The notes beneath the pieces are model-generated. The model made no database searches. It was not told where the DNA came from and was given only the letters and a program-made list of their open reading frames with translations. This document shows positions 52,634 to 60,983 of a stretch of 64,000 bases of DNA, piece after piece. The position numbers were made by a program, and so were the translations under genes. Source of the DNA: CAVVSD01 sp963750895 (GTDB lineage Bacteria > Actinomycetota > Thermoleophilia > Solirubrobacterales > Solirubrobacteraceae); assembly GCA_963750895.1 (NCBI GenBank), contig CAVVSD010000008.1:806001-870000 (forward strand). The letters run 5' to 3'. Every line of letters begins with the position of its first letter. The first letter of the stretch is position 1.

Positions 52634-52678
52634 TCGGGTAGGCGTAGAACTACCCGAGCGTGTAGACGCCAACTACAC
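52634..52678 (+). promoter_or_regulatory. Two tandem hairpins upstream of the NUDIX gene
   Basis: TCGGGTAG / CTACCCGA (52634-52641, 52650-52657) is eight perfect pairs with an eight-base loop. GTGTAG / CTACAC (52660-52665, 52673-52678) is six pairs with a seven-base loop. They lie two bases apart in the 236-base divergent region. They could be protein operators or an RNA element; no known riboswitch is recognised. Confidence 0.4.
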
Positions 52679-52703
52679 CGGGTGGGCGCTCTGCGCGGGT
52701 CCG

Positions 52704-52709
52704 TATTCT
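52704..52709 (+). promoter_or_regulatory. -10 box TATTCT, leaderless-type, for the NUDIX gene
   Basis: TATTCT ends eight bases before the ATG at 52718, with no Shine-Dalgarno. The tandem hairpins lie just upstream. Confidence 0.5.
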
Positions 52710-52717
52710 GCGCTTGC

Positions 52718-53371
52718 ATGTCCGTCGTCCCGGAGCCCGACGTCCTCGCCCGTGGCCCGTGGGCGCCGGAGGATGTCGTCGCGCGATGGTCGGACGACCA
52801 CTTCATCCCGGCGCCCGAGGCGGCCGCCGAGGCCGACCTCGCCATCGAGGCCCTCAAGCGCCGCGGATCACCCAGCCACGACGGCCTCGCGGCGCGGCTC
52901 GTGGACTACGGCCAGGTCGACGGACGGCTCGAGCTCGACCTGCAGCCGCTGCGCTGGTCACTGCGCCTCGTGCCGGGCGACGCCGCCGGGTCGATCTCCG
53001 CGCTCTGTGTCACGCGCGCGCACGACGGGCGCTGGCTCGCAGGCAGGCGCGCGGCGTGGCTGTCGCAGTGGGCCGGACGCTGGACGCTCGGCGCCGGCGG
53101 CGCCGTCGACGTCGGCGAGAGCCCCGCCCGGACGCTCGAGCGCGAGCTCATGGAGGAGTGGTCGGTCAGCCCCGAGCGGCTGAGCGTCGAGGCCCTCATA
53201 CGGCTCCCCCACGGCATGGTCATGGTGGTCGGGCTGGCGTGGCTGGCGCCGGGCGCCGAGGTCGAGGCCGACGACGAGCACGACGACTTCGCCTGGTGGC
53301 CGGCCGACGTCGACGCGTGGCCGGCCGAGGCCGGCGACGAGCTCCGACGTATGGCGCGAGCGCTCTCGTGA
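52718..53371 (+). CDS. NUDIX hydrolase
   Basis: A 217-aa protein. A helical N-terminal part (about 70 residues, with ADLAIEALKRRGSPSHDGLA) precedes the NUDIX fold. The NUDIX box is GAVDVGESPARTLERELMEE followed by W, with the R-E-x2-E-E metal site intact. C-terminal FAWWPADVDAWPAEAGDEL is a family-like end. Hydrolyses a nucleoside diphosphate linked to another moiety; the substrate is unknown. Its TGA overlaps the GTG start of the DUF3817 gene. Confidence 0.87.
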   Translation: MSVVPEPDVLARGPWAPEDVVARWSDDHFIPAPEAAAEADLAIEALKRRGSPSHDGLAARLVDYGQVDGRLELDLQPLRWSLRLVPGDAAGSISALCVTRAHDGRWLAGRRAAWLSQWAGRWTLGAGGAVDVGESPARTLERELMEEWSVSPERLSVEALIRLPHGMVMVVGLAWLAPGAEVEADDEHDDFAWWPADVDAWPAEAGDELRRMARALS

Positions 53372-53706
53372 CGGACCTGCTGCGGAAGATCATCTCCTAC
53401 GACCGGCTGAAGGCCGCGTCGTTCGTCCACTCCGCGATCTACGTGACGCTGCTGGTCGTCTGGCTCGTGCCCGGTCTCCACGGCGCGGAGTTCGTCTTCG
53501 GCATGGCGCACGGCGTCGGCTGGATCGTCATGTCGCTCGTCTGCATCGTGGCCGTCCGGATCAAGGTCATCTCGCTGCGGCTGGCGGTCGCGGTGGCCGT
53601 GCTCGGGGGCGTCGGACCCTTCTTCGGCACCGCGGAGTTCGTCCGCGAGGGGAGGCGGCGATCCGACCCCGGTGCTCCCGCTAGAGTCCAGCCTCAATGG
53701 CCGTAA
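53368..53706 (+). CDS. DUF3817 small integral membrane protein
   Basis: A 112-aa protein with three predicted membrane helices (SAIYVTLLVVWLVPGL, AHGVGWIVMSLVCIVAV, LRLAVAVAVLGGVGPFFGTA), matching DUF3817 in the FGMAHGVGW segment and final F-G-T region. GTG at 53368 overlaps the NUDIX stop, so the two are coupled. Its 3' end overlaps the kgd start by ten bases and contains the kgd -10 box. Confidence 0.8.
   Translation: MTDLLRKIISYDRLKAASFVHSAIYVTLLVVWLVPGLHGAEFVFGMAHGVGWIVMSLVCIVAVRIKVISLRLAVAVAVLGGVGPFFGTAEFVREGRRRSDPGAPARVQPQWP
53682..53687 (+). promoter_or_regulatory. -10 box TAGAGT for kgd
   Basis: TAGAGT lies inside the end of the DUF3817 gene and ends nine bases before the kgd ATG (53697). 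No Shine-Dalgarno is seen, so a leaderless kgd message is likely. Confidence 0.45.
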
Positions 53707-56700
53707 ACACGACGATTCAGGTCGTCATGCCCCAGATGGGCGAGTCGGTGACCGAGGGAACGGTCCTCTCCTGGTTCAAGCAGGAAGGCGAGGAGATCGC
53801 CGCGGACGAACCCCTCGTCGAGATCTCCACCGACAAGATCGACGCCGAGGTGCCCTCTCCGGGAGCAGGCACGCTCGTGAAGCTGCACGTCGCCGAGGGC
53901 GACACCGTGACCGTGGGCCAGGTGCTCGCCGAGATCGCGCCCAGCAATGGCGCGAGCGCGGAGCACGCCGACGGTTCGGACAACGGCGGTTCCGCCGCCG
54001 TGCAGGAAGCTCCCGAGACCGACGACGCCGCCGGTGAGGTCCTCGAGATCGTCATGCCCCAGATGGGCGAGTCGGTCACCGAGGGCACGATCCTCGAGTG
54101 GGCCAAGGGCCCCGGGGACGCGATCGCCGTGGACGAGACGATCGTCGAGATCTCCACCGACAAGGTCGACGCCGAGGTGCCGTCCCCGGCCACCGGCACG
54201 ATCACCGAGATCCTCGCCGAGGCGGGCGACACGGTGACCGTCGGCCAGGTCCTCGCGCGTATGACGGCAGGCGCAGGCGCGCCCGCGAAGGTGACCCCCG
54301 AGGTCCCCGGCGCGGCTCCTGCAACAGGTCCTGCAGACACGGGCAACGGCGCCCACGTGCCGGACGGCTCCACCATCTCCCCCGTCGCACGCCGCATGGC
54401 CTCCATCGAGGGCGTCGACCTCTCGCGCGTCGCCGGCTCCGGCCCCGGCGGGCGCATCACGAAGGCCGACGTGCTCGCCGCGAAGGGCAACGGCGGCTCG
54501 GTCGTCGCAGCAGCCGCTCCCGCTCCGCCGGCCACCGGCGGCGAGGCGCAGCCCATCCGCGGCGGCGCCGCGATGCTCGCGAAGTACATGGACGAGAGCC
54601 GGTCGATCCCGACCGCGACCTCGTTCCGCACGCTGACCGTCACGACGATGGACGGCCGCCGCAAGGAGCTGAAGGCGGCAGGCCAGCGCGTGTCCTTCAC
54701 CCACCTCATCGCCTACGCGATCGCCCGCGCGGCGACCGAGGAGATGCCGGTGATGGCGCACCACTTCGCCGAGATCGACGGCAAGCCGCACCGCATCGAC
54801 GACGCCGCCGTGAACCTCGGCATCGCCGTCGACGTCGAGAAGAAGGACGGCTCGCGGACCCTCATGGTCCCGGTCATCCGCGACGCGGGGCGCATGACGT
54901 TCCCCGAGTTCCTCGGCGCGTTCGGCGAGCTCATCAACAAGGCGCGCGAGAACAAGCTGGGCGCCGACGACCTCACCGGCGCCAACATCTCGCTGACCAA
55001 CCCGGGCGGCATCGGCACCATCGCCTCCGTCCCGCGGCTCATGGTCGGCCAGGGCACCATCGTGGCCACCGGCTCGATCGACTACCCCGTCGGCCTCGGC
55101 GCCATCGGGGCGATGATCGGCGCCGAGAAGGTCATGACGATGACCTCGACCTACGACCACCGCATCATCCAGGGCGCGGAGTCGGGTCGGTTCCTCGCGA
55201 TCGTCGAGGAGCTCCTGCAGGGCGAGCACGGCTTCTACGACCGGCTCTTCGCGGAGCTGGGCGTGACGCTCGGCGCGCCGCCCTCCGCTCCGGCGCCGGC
55301 CGCCGCCGCGGCGACCGCGCGCGAGGCGGCCGTCGCCCCGTCCGCCGCACAGGTCGACGAGGAGCTGCTGCAGGCCGTCCAGGCGGCGACGTCGCTCCTG
55401 AAGGCGCACCGCACGCACGGCCACCTCGCGGCACGACTGGACCCGCTGGGCGCGGAGCCGGAAGGCGATCCGGCGCTCGATCCCGAGCCGCTGGGCCTGA
55501 CGCGCGAGGTCATGGGCCGCATCCCGTCGCGCATCCTGCGCATGCACGTCCCCGGCGCCACGCTGGCCGACGCGCTGCCGCACCTGCGCGAGACCTACTG
55601 CGGCACGATCGCCTACGAGATCGAGCACCTCGCGTCGCACCGCCAGCGCGGCTGGCTGCGCGAGCGGATCGAGTCCGGCGAGTTCCGCAACCAGCTCACG
55701 TCCGACGAGCAGAAGTGGCTCCTCGGCCGCCTCATCAAGGTGGACGCCTTCGAGCGCTTCATGCACAAGGCGTACCTCGGCCAGAAGCAGTTCTCGGTCG
55801 AGGGCCTGGACATGACGGTGCCGATGATCGACCAGCTCATCCACCTCGCGGCGGCGCACGGCGGCCGCGAGGTCGTGGTCGGCATGGCGCACCGCGGCCG
55901 GCTGAACGTGCTCGCGCACAACCTCGGCCGCCCCTACGACACGATCTTCGCCGAGTTCGAGGGCGCATCGACCCTCGACGCGGTGACCACGATCCCGCAG
56001 GGCGGCACCGGCGACGTGAAGTACCACCACGGCTCGCAGGGGTCCTACGTGCTGCCCGACGGCGGCACGATCCTCGTGAACCTGGAGAGCAACCCGTCGC
56101 ACCTGGAGTACGTGCACCCCGTCGTCGTCGGCGCCGCACGCGCCGCGCAGACGACGCGCCAGGGCCCGCACGCGCACCGCGACACCTCGTCGGCGCTCCC
56201 GCTCGTGCTGCACGGCGACGCCGCGTTCCCGGGCCAGGGCGTCGTGGCGGAGACGCTGAACCTCCAGGCACTCGACGGCTACAGCGTCGGCGGCACGGTC
56301 CACCTGATCCAGAACAACCAGGTCGGCTTCACCACCGACCCGGACGACAGCCGCTCGACCCACTGGGCCTCGGACCTCGCCAAGGGCTTCGACGTCCCGA
56401 TCATCCACGTCAACGCCGACGACCCGGCCGCGTGCATCTCCGCCGTGCGCCTCGCGTTCGCGTACCGCCAGCAGTTCGGTCACGACGTCGTGATCGACCT
56501 CATCGGCTACCGGCGCTTCGGCCACAACGAGGCCGACGAGCCCGCGTACACCCAGCCGGAGATGTACGCGAAGATCAAGCAGCACAAGCGCGTCGTCGAC
56601 ATCTGGGGCGACCTCCTCGTCGAGCAGGGCACGATCACGCCCGCCGAGGTCGAGGAGCAGAAGGCGGCGATGTGGGACCACCTGTCCCAGCTGCACGCCG

Positions 56701-58001
56701 ACCTCAAGGCGAAGATCAAGGCCGCCGAGGACGCGGGCGACGTCGAGCAGCCCACGGGCGAGTACCAGCTCGATCGCTCACCCTCGCCCGACGTCCCCAC
56801 CGCGGTCGACGCGGGCCTGCTGCGCGTGCTCAACGAGCAGCTGCTGCGGGTGCCCGAGTCGTTCACGATCCACCCCAAGCTCGCCGGCCAGCTCGACCGG
56901 CGCCGCAAGGCGCTCGACGACGGCGGCCGCATCGACTGGGGCCAGGCCGAGGCGCTGGCGATCGCGTCGCTCGTCACCGAGGGGACGCCGATCCGGCTCA
57001 CCGGCCAGGACTCGGAGCGCGGCACGTTCTCGCAGCGCCACATGGTCCTGCACGACGCGAAGACCGGGCAGACCTACAGCCCGATCCAGCACCTCGACGA
57101 GGCCAAGGCGCCGTTCGAGCTCCACAACTCGCCGCTGAGCGAGATCGCGGCGCTCGGGTTCGAGTACGGCTACAGCGCCGAGGCGCCCGACGCACTCGTC
57201 ATGTGGGAGGCGCAGTTCGGCGACTTCGCCAACAGCGCGCAGGTCATCTTCGACCAGTTCATCGTCTCCGGCCTGGCCAAGTGGGGCCAGACGACCCGGC
57301 TGACGATGCTGCTGCCGCACGGCTACGAGGGCTCGGGTCCCGAGCACTCCAGCGCGCGCCTCGAGCGGTTCCTGCAGCTCGCGGCCGAGGGCAACATCCG
57401 CGTCGCCAACCTCACGACGCCGGCGCAGATGTTCCACCTCATCCGGCGCCAGGCGAAGATCCCGAAGCAGCGCCCGCTGATCATCATGACGCCGAAGTCG
57501 CTGCTGCGGCTGCCGCAGGCGTCCAACCGGATCGAGCACCTCTCGGAGACGCGGTTCTTCCCCGTCCTCGCCGAGCCGTGGATCGACGTGGACAAGGTCA
57601 CCCGGCTGATCCTCTGCACGGGCAAGATCTACTACGACCTCGTCGGGCACTCGCAGCGCGAGAACAACGAGTCCGTCGCGGTCGGCCGCGTCGAGCTCCT
57701 GTACCCGTTCCCCGAGGCGCAGCTCGTCGAGCTGCTGGCGACCTACCCGAACCTCGAGGACGTCGTGTGGGTGCAGGAGGAGCCGCGCAACATGGGCGCC
57801 CGCGCGCACATGGGCCCGCGCCTCATGCAGATCCTGCCCGAGCACCTGCGCTTCGGGTACGTCGGGCGCCCCGAGCGCGCGTCGACCGGCGAGGGCTACC
57901 CGGCCGCGCACGTCCTCGAGCAGAGCCGCATCCTCGAGACCGCGCTCGACGTCTCGCGGCCGATCACGCTGTACCCCAAGAAGCGCCCCGGCGACCGCTA
58001 G
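53697..58001 (+). CDS. kgd: Multifunctional 2-oxoglutarate dehydrogenase/decarboxylase: lipoyl-lipoyl-PSBD-E2-E1 fusion
   Basis: A 1434-aa TCA-cycle enzyme. Two lipoyl domains lead, with lipoyl-lysines Lys47 (STDKIDAEV) and Lys156 (STDKVDAEV). A peripheral-subunit-binding domain follows at about 225-262 (SPVARRMASIEGVDLSRVAG). The E2 acyltransferase domain (about 280-540) has DHRIIQGAESG with His488. The E1 domain runs from about 560, with KAHRTHGHLAARLDPLG, DAAFPGQGVVAETLN and RRFGHNEADEPAYTQPEMY for thiamine diphosphate and Mg. The mycobacterial enzyme is about 200 aa shorter and has no lipoyl domain. A hairpin follows. Confidence 0.95.
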   Translation: MAVNTTIQVVMPQMGESVTEGTVLSWFKQEGEEIAADEPLVEISTDKIDAEVPSPGAGTLVKLHVAEGDTVTVGQVLAEIAPSNGASAEHADGSDNGGSAAVQEAPETDDAAGEVLEIVMPQMGESVTEGTILEWAKGPGDAIAVDETIVEISTDKVDAEVPSPATGTITEILAEAGDTVTVGQVLARMTAGAGAPAKVTPEVPGAAPATGPADTGNGAHVPDGSTISPVARRMASIEGVDLSRVAGSGPGGRITKADVLAAKGNGGSVVAAAAPAPPATGGEAQPIRGGAAMLAKYMDESRSIPTATSFRTLTVTTMDGRRKELKAAGQRVSFTHLIAYAIARAATEEMPVMAHHFAEIDGKPHRIDDAAVNLGIAVDVEKKDGSRTLMVPVIRDAGRMTFPEFLGAFGELINKARENKLGADDLTGANISLTNPGGIGTIASVPRLMVGQGTIVATGSIDYPVGLGAIGAMIGAEKVMTMTSTYDHRIIQGAESGRFLAIVEELLQGEHGFYDRLFAELGVTLGAPPSAPAPAAAAATAREAAVAPSAAQVDEELLQAVQAATSLLKAHRTHGHLAARLDPLGAEPEGDPALDPEPLGLTREVMGRIPSRILRMHVPGATLADALPHLRETYCGTIAYEIEHLASHRQRGWLRERIESGEFRNQLTSDEQKWLLGRLIKVDAFERFMHKAYLGQKQFSVEGLDMTVPMIDQLIHLAAAHGGREVVVGMAHRGRLNVLAHNLGRPYDTIFAEFEGASTLDAVTTIPQGGTGDVKYHHGSQGSYVLPDGGTILVNLESNPSHLEYVHPVVVGAARAAQTTRQGPHAHRDTSSALPLVLHGDAAFPGQGVVAETLNLQALDGYSVGGTVHLIQNNQVGFTTDPDDSRSTHWASDLAKGFDVPIIHVNADDPAACISAVRLAFAYRQQFGHDVVIDLIGYRRFGHNEADEPAYTQPEMYAKIKQHKRVVDIWGDLLVEQGTITPAEVEEQKAAMWDHLSQLHADLKAKIKAAEDAGDVEQPTGEYQLDRSPSPDVPTAVDAGLLRVLNEQLLRVPESFTIHPKLAGQLDRRRKALDDGGRIDWGQAEALAIASLVTEGTPIRLTGQDSERGTFSQRHMVLHDAKTGQTYSPIQHLDEAKAPFELHNSPLSEIAALGFEYGYSAEAPDALVMWEAQFGDFANSAQVIFDQFIVSGLAKWGQTTRLTMLLPHGYEGSGPEHSSARLERFLQLAAEGNIRVANLTTPAQMFHLIRRQAKIPKQRPLIIMTPKSLLRLPQASNRIEHLSETRFFPVLAEPWIDVDKVTRLILCTGKIYYDLVGHSQRENNESVAVGRVELLYPFPEAQLVELLATYPNLEDVVWVQEEPRNMGARAHMGPRLMQILPEHLRFGYVGRPERASTGEGYPAAHVLEQSRILETALDVSRPITLYPKKRPGDR

Positions 58002-58021
58002 CCGGCCCGGCATAGCTCAGT

Positions 58022-58050
58022 GCGATCGGTCACACGACGTGGCCGATCGC
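58022..58050 (+). terminator. Hairpin terminator after kgd
   Basis: GCGATCGGTC (58022-58031) pairs with GGCCGATCGC (58041-58050), ten pairs including one G-U, with a nine-base loop, 20 bases after the kgd stop. No T-tract follows. Confidence 0.55.
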
Positions 58051-58072
58051 CTCGAGCCCGCGTATAACCGGA

Positions 58073-58094
58073 TCGACCGATCCGCTTTCGTACC
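58073..58094 (+). promoter_or_regulatory. Promoter -10 TATAAC with perfect palindromic operator CGGATCG-AC-CGATCCG
   Basis: TATAAC (58073-58078) is directly followed by a 16-base palindrome (58079-58094) that would cover the transcription start. The MFS ATG is at 58107 with CCGGAG upstream. The downstream TetR gene is the natural repressor of this site. Confidence 0.65.
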
Positions 58095-58106
58095 CGGAGC
58101 TCTTGC

Positions 58107-59573
58107 ATGCCGCAGCAATCCGAGACCAACCGCTGGCTCGTCCTCGTCCTCGTCTGCCTCGCGCAGTTCATGGTCGTGCTCGACGCGACGATCACGAACG
58201 TCGCGCTGCCGTCGATCCAGGACGACCTCGACTTCAGCCAGGGCAGCCTGCAGTGGGTGATCAACTCGTACACGCTGGTGTTCGGCGGGTTCCTGCTGCT
58301 CGGCGGTCGAGCCGGCGACCTGTTCGGTCGCAAGCGCATCTTCCTCGCAGGCGTCGTGATCTTCACCGTCGCGTCGCTGGCCAACGGGCTGTCGCAGTCG
58401 GGCGAGATGCTCATCGCCTGCCGCGCGCTGCAGGGCCTCGGCGCGGCGCTCGTGTCCCCGGCGGCGCTGTCGATCATCACGACGACGTTCGCCGAGGGTG
58501 AGGACCGCGCGAAGGCGCTCGGCGTCTGGAGCGCGATCGCCGCGGGCGGCGCCGCGTTCGGCCTGCTCCTGGGCGGCATCCTCACCGACCTGCTCTCGTG
58601 GGAGTGGATCTTCTTCGTCAACGTCCCGATCGGCATCGCCGCGTTCCTGCTGTCGCTGCGCTACGTCCCGGAGTCCGTGGCCCCCGAGCGCCCGGACACG
58701 GTCGATCTCCCCGGCGCGATCTCGGTGACCGCGGGCCTGATGGTGCTCGTGTTCGCTCTCGTGAAGGCGCAGGACTACGGCTGGGGCTCCGCGCGGACGC
58801 TCGGGCTGGGCGCCGTCGCCGTCGCGCTGCTCGCCGCCTTCGTGTTCATCGAGTCGCGGTCGAAGGCGCCGCTCATCCGCCTGGGCATCTTCCGCTCGCG
58901 CAACATCTCGGGCGCCAACACGGTCATGCTGTTCGTGATCGGCGGGATGTACGCGTTCTTCTTCCTCGTGTCGCTCTACGTGCAGCAGGTGCTGGGCTAC
59001 TCGCCGTTGGAGGCGGGGCTCGCGTTCCTCCCGTTCACGCTCGGCATCATCGTCGGCGCAGGCGTGTCGCAGCCGATCGCGCGACGGATCCCCGTGCACC
59101 TCATCGCGCTCATGGGGATCGCGCTCGCGATCCTCGGCCTCGTGATCCTGCGGGGCGCCGGCGTGGACGGGACGTACCTCGGCAACCTGCTGCCGGGCAT
59201 CATCCCGATGTCGATCGGCATGGGCATGACGTTCCTGCCGCTGACGCTCGTGGCGACCACCGGCGTCTCCGCGTCGGACGCCGGCCTCGCGTCGGGCCTG
59301 TTCAACACCTCGCAGCAGGTGGGCGGCGCGCTCGGCCTGGCGGTCCTGTCGACGATCGCCGCCACGCACACGACGAGCGTGCTCGAGGGCCTCAGCGGAG
59401 CGCCGACCCAGCAGCAGCGGGCCGAGGCCGTCGTCGAGGGGTTCCAGGTCGCCTACCTGGGCGGCATCGGACTCCTCGTCCTCGGCGCCGTCGTCCTCGT
59501 CGCGGTGCTGCGCACGCGCGACATGGCGGCGGTCGCGGCCGCCGAAGGCCAGCCGGTGGCGGTCGGTGCCTGA
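58107..59573 (+). CDS. DHA2-family MFS efflux transporter (EmrB/QacA-type)
   Basis: A 488-aa transporter with fourteen predicted helices. Diagnostic blocks are LAQFMVVLDATITNVALPSI, LQWVINSYTLVFGGFLLLGG (motif B region), RAGDLFGRKRIFLAG (motif A), ACRALQGLGAALVSPAALSI, and FNTSQQVGGALGLAVLSTI near the end. It exports drugs or metabolites by proton antiport. GGAG lies eight bases before the ATG. It has a palindromic operator upstream and overlaps its likely TetR repressor gene by eight bases. Confidence 0.93.
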   Translation: MPQQSETNRWLVLVLVCLAQFMVVLDATITNVALPSIQDDLDFSQGSLQWVINSYTLVFGGFLLLGGRAGDLFGRKRIFLAGVVIFTVASLANGLSQSGEMLIACRALQGLGAALVSPAALSIITTTFAEGEDRAKALGVWSAIAAGGAAFGLLLGGILTDLLSWEWIFFVNVPIGIAAFLLSLRYVPESVAPERPDTVDLPGAISVTAGLMVLVFALVKAQDYGWGSARTLGLGAVAVALLAAFVFIESRSKAPLIRLGIFRSRNISGANTVMLFVIGGMYAFFFLVSLYVQQVLGYSPLEAGLAFLPFTLGIIVGAGVSQPIARRIPVHLIALMGIALAILGLVILRGAGVDGTYLGNLLPGIIPMSIGMGMTFLPLTLVATTGVSASDAGLASGLFNTSQQVGGALGLAVLSTIAATHTTSVLEGLSGAPTQQQRAEAVVEGFQVAYLGGIGLLVLGAVVLVAVLRTRDMAAVAAAEGQPVAVGA

Positions 59574-60225
59574 CGCACCCGCCGCCCCCGCAGCTCCGCG
59601 CCGCGCCCTGCGCGCGGACGCGGAGCGCAACCGGCGGCTCGTGCTGGACGCCGCCGCCGCGGTCTTCGCGGAGCGCGGCCTCGAGGCGGGCGTCGCGGAG
59701 ATCGCGCAGCGCGCGGGCGTCGGGACCGCGACGGTCTTCCGGCGCTTCCCGACGAAGCAGGACCTGATCGTCGCCGTCGTCGACGCGCGGATCTGCGACA
59801 TGGGCGACCAGCTCGACGCCGCGCAGGCCGACCCGGACCCGTGGGCGGGGGTCGTGACCGCCCTCGAGGCCATCGCCCGCACGCAGGCGCGCGACCGCGG
59901 GCTGTTCGAGGCGATCGGCAGCGCGGTGAGCGGCGACGAGCACCTGCACGCCCGCCACGTCGAGCTCATGGGCCGCCTGGAGACGATCGTGGAGACGGCC
60001 AAGACCGCCGGCGTGCTGCGCGAGGACGTCGCCGCGACCGACCTCCCGATGCTCGCCGCCGGCGCGGCCAGCTCGTGCCAGACCGCGGGCGGCGACGCCC
60101 CGGAGCTCTGGCGCCGGTACCTCGGCATCATGCTCGACGGCCTGCGCCCCGGCGCGGCGACGCCGCTGCCGATCGGGCCGCGCACGCTCGAGGAGATCCT
60201 CGAGGCCAAGGCCCGCTGTGAGTGA
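59566..60225 (+). CDS. TetR-family repressor of the efflux operon
   Basis: A 219-aa regulator. Residues 15-65 are the TetR helix-turn-helix (RRLVLDAAAAVFAERGLEAG, AEIAQRAGVGTATVFRRFPT). The rest is the helical ligand-binding domain. GTG 59566 overlaps the MFS end by eight bases. The palindrome at 58079-58094 is the likely operator, making a standard drug-responsive circuit. Its stop overlaps the ATL-protein start by eight bases. The ligand is unknown. Confidence 0.9.
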   Translation: MPDAPAAPAAPRRALRADAERNRRLVLDAAAAVFAERGLEAGVAEIAQRAGVGTATVFRRFPTKQDLIVAVVDARICDMGDQLDAAQADPDPWAGVVTALEAIARTQARDRGLFEAIGSAVSGDEHLHARHVELMGRLETIVETAKTAGVLREDVAATDLPMLAAGAASSCQTAGGDAPELWRRYLGIMLDGLRPGAATPLPIGPRTLEEILEAKARCE

Positions 60226-60487
60226 CCGCGCCGAGCGGGTCCTGGAGCGCATCCGGGACATCCCGCCCGGCTTCGTGCGGACCTACGGCGACGTCTCACC
60301 CGGCGCGCCGCGGTTCGCGGGCACGGTCCTGAGCGAGACCGACGATCCCGACGTCCCGTGGCAGCGCGTCGTGCGCGCCGACGGCTCGCTGGCCAAGGGC
60401 GCGCGCCAGCGCGCGCTGCTCGACGCCGAGGGCGTGCCGTTCCGGGGCGACCGTGTCGACCTCGCCGTGGCACGATTGCCGACCTGA
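60218..60487 (+). CDS. Alkyltransferase-like (ATL) protein, MGMT DNA-binding domain lacking the active Cys
   Basis: An 89-aa protein matching the DNA-binding half of O6-alkylguanine-DNA alkyltransferase: ERIRDIPPGFVRTYGDVS, then DDPDVPWQRVVRADGSLAKG. The active P-C-H-R-V motif is P-W-Q-R-V here, so no alkyl transfer is possible. ATL proteins bind O6-alkylguanine and recruit nucleotide excision repair. GTG 60218 overlaps the TetR end by eight bases, and the stop overlaps the YjbQ start by one base (TGATG). Confidence 0.88.
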   Translation: MSDRAERVLERIRDIPPGFVRTYGDVSPGAPRFAGTVLSETDDPDVPWQRVVRADGSLAKGARQRALLDAEGVPFRGDRVDLAVARLPT

Positions 60488-60903
60488 TGTGGCTCCAGCG
60501 GCAGATCACCCTGCGCCCGCGCGAGCGCGGCTTCCACCTCGTCACGCGCGAGATCGTCGACGCCGTGCCCGAGCTGGCCGACCTGCGCGTCGGCCTCGCG
60601 CACGTCTTCATCCGCCACACGTCGGCGTCGCTGACGCTGAACGAGAACGCCAGCCCCGACGTCCGGCGCGACTTCGAGACGTGGTTCTCGAAGGCCGTCT
60701 CGGAGTCCGACCGCTGGGAGCACGCGCTCGAGGGCCCCGACGACATGCCCGCCCACATCAAGGCGTCGCTGCTGGGCCCGTCCCTGACGCTGCCCGTCGC
60801 CGACGGCCGCCTGGCGCTCGGCACGTGGCAGGGCGTCTACCTGTGCGAGCACCGCGACCACGGCGGCCCGCGGGACCTCGTCGTCACGCTCCACGGTGAG
60901 TAG
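60487..60903 (+). CDS. YjbQ/UPF0047 family protein
   Basis: A 138-aa protein of the YjbQ family: ITLRPRERGFHLVTREIVDA, GLAHVFIRHTSASLTLNENA with the conserved H-T-S-A-S, PDDMPAHIKASLLGPSLTLP, and the C-terminal GTWQGVYLCEHRDHGGPRDL. Relatives show secondary thiamin-phosphate synthase activity in vitro; the physiological role is unknown. It keeps the putative metal and phosphate residues. ATG overlaps the ATL stop. Confidence 0.9.
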   Translation: MWLQRQITLRPRERGFHLVTREIVDAVPELADLRVGLAHVFIRHTSASLTLNENASPDVRRDFETWFSKAVSESDRWEHALEGPDDMPAHIKASLLGPSLTLPVADGRLALGTWQGVYLCEHRDHGGPRDLVVTLHGE

Positions 60904-60983
60904 CCTACGACGCCCTCGTCGCGCGCGAGGGCCTCTCCGCCAGCCACCGGCTCCTCGTCGACGCGGTCCCCCACGGGTCGCGC

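Noticed and set aside
53723..54100. Near-identical DNA stretches at the start of each lipoyl domain (about 53725 and 54054)
   Set aside because: They encode the conserved lipoyl-domain opening in the same frame, so they are a domain duplication within the gene rather than a mobile repeat.
53694..56696. 1000-codon ORF on the minus strand opposite kgd
   Set aside because: High third-position GC leaves long antisense frames open; the translation is low-complexity Arg/Val/Asp/Ala and matches no family, while the plus strand encodes a complete known enzyme.
58011..58083. GGCATAGCTCAGT resembling the 5' part of a tRNA
   Set aside because: No acceptor stem, anticodon arm or TTCGANTC arm can be folded; the downstream sequence is instead a terminator hairpin and an operator.
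58017..60824. 935-codon minus-strand ORF opposite the MFS/TetR genes
   Set aside because: It covers four genuine overlapping plus-strand genes and shows only Arg/Ala-rich shadow sequence.
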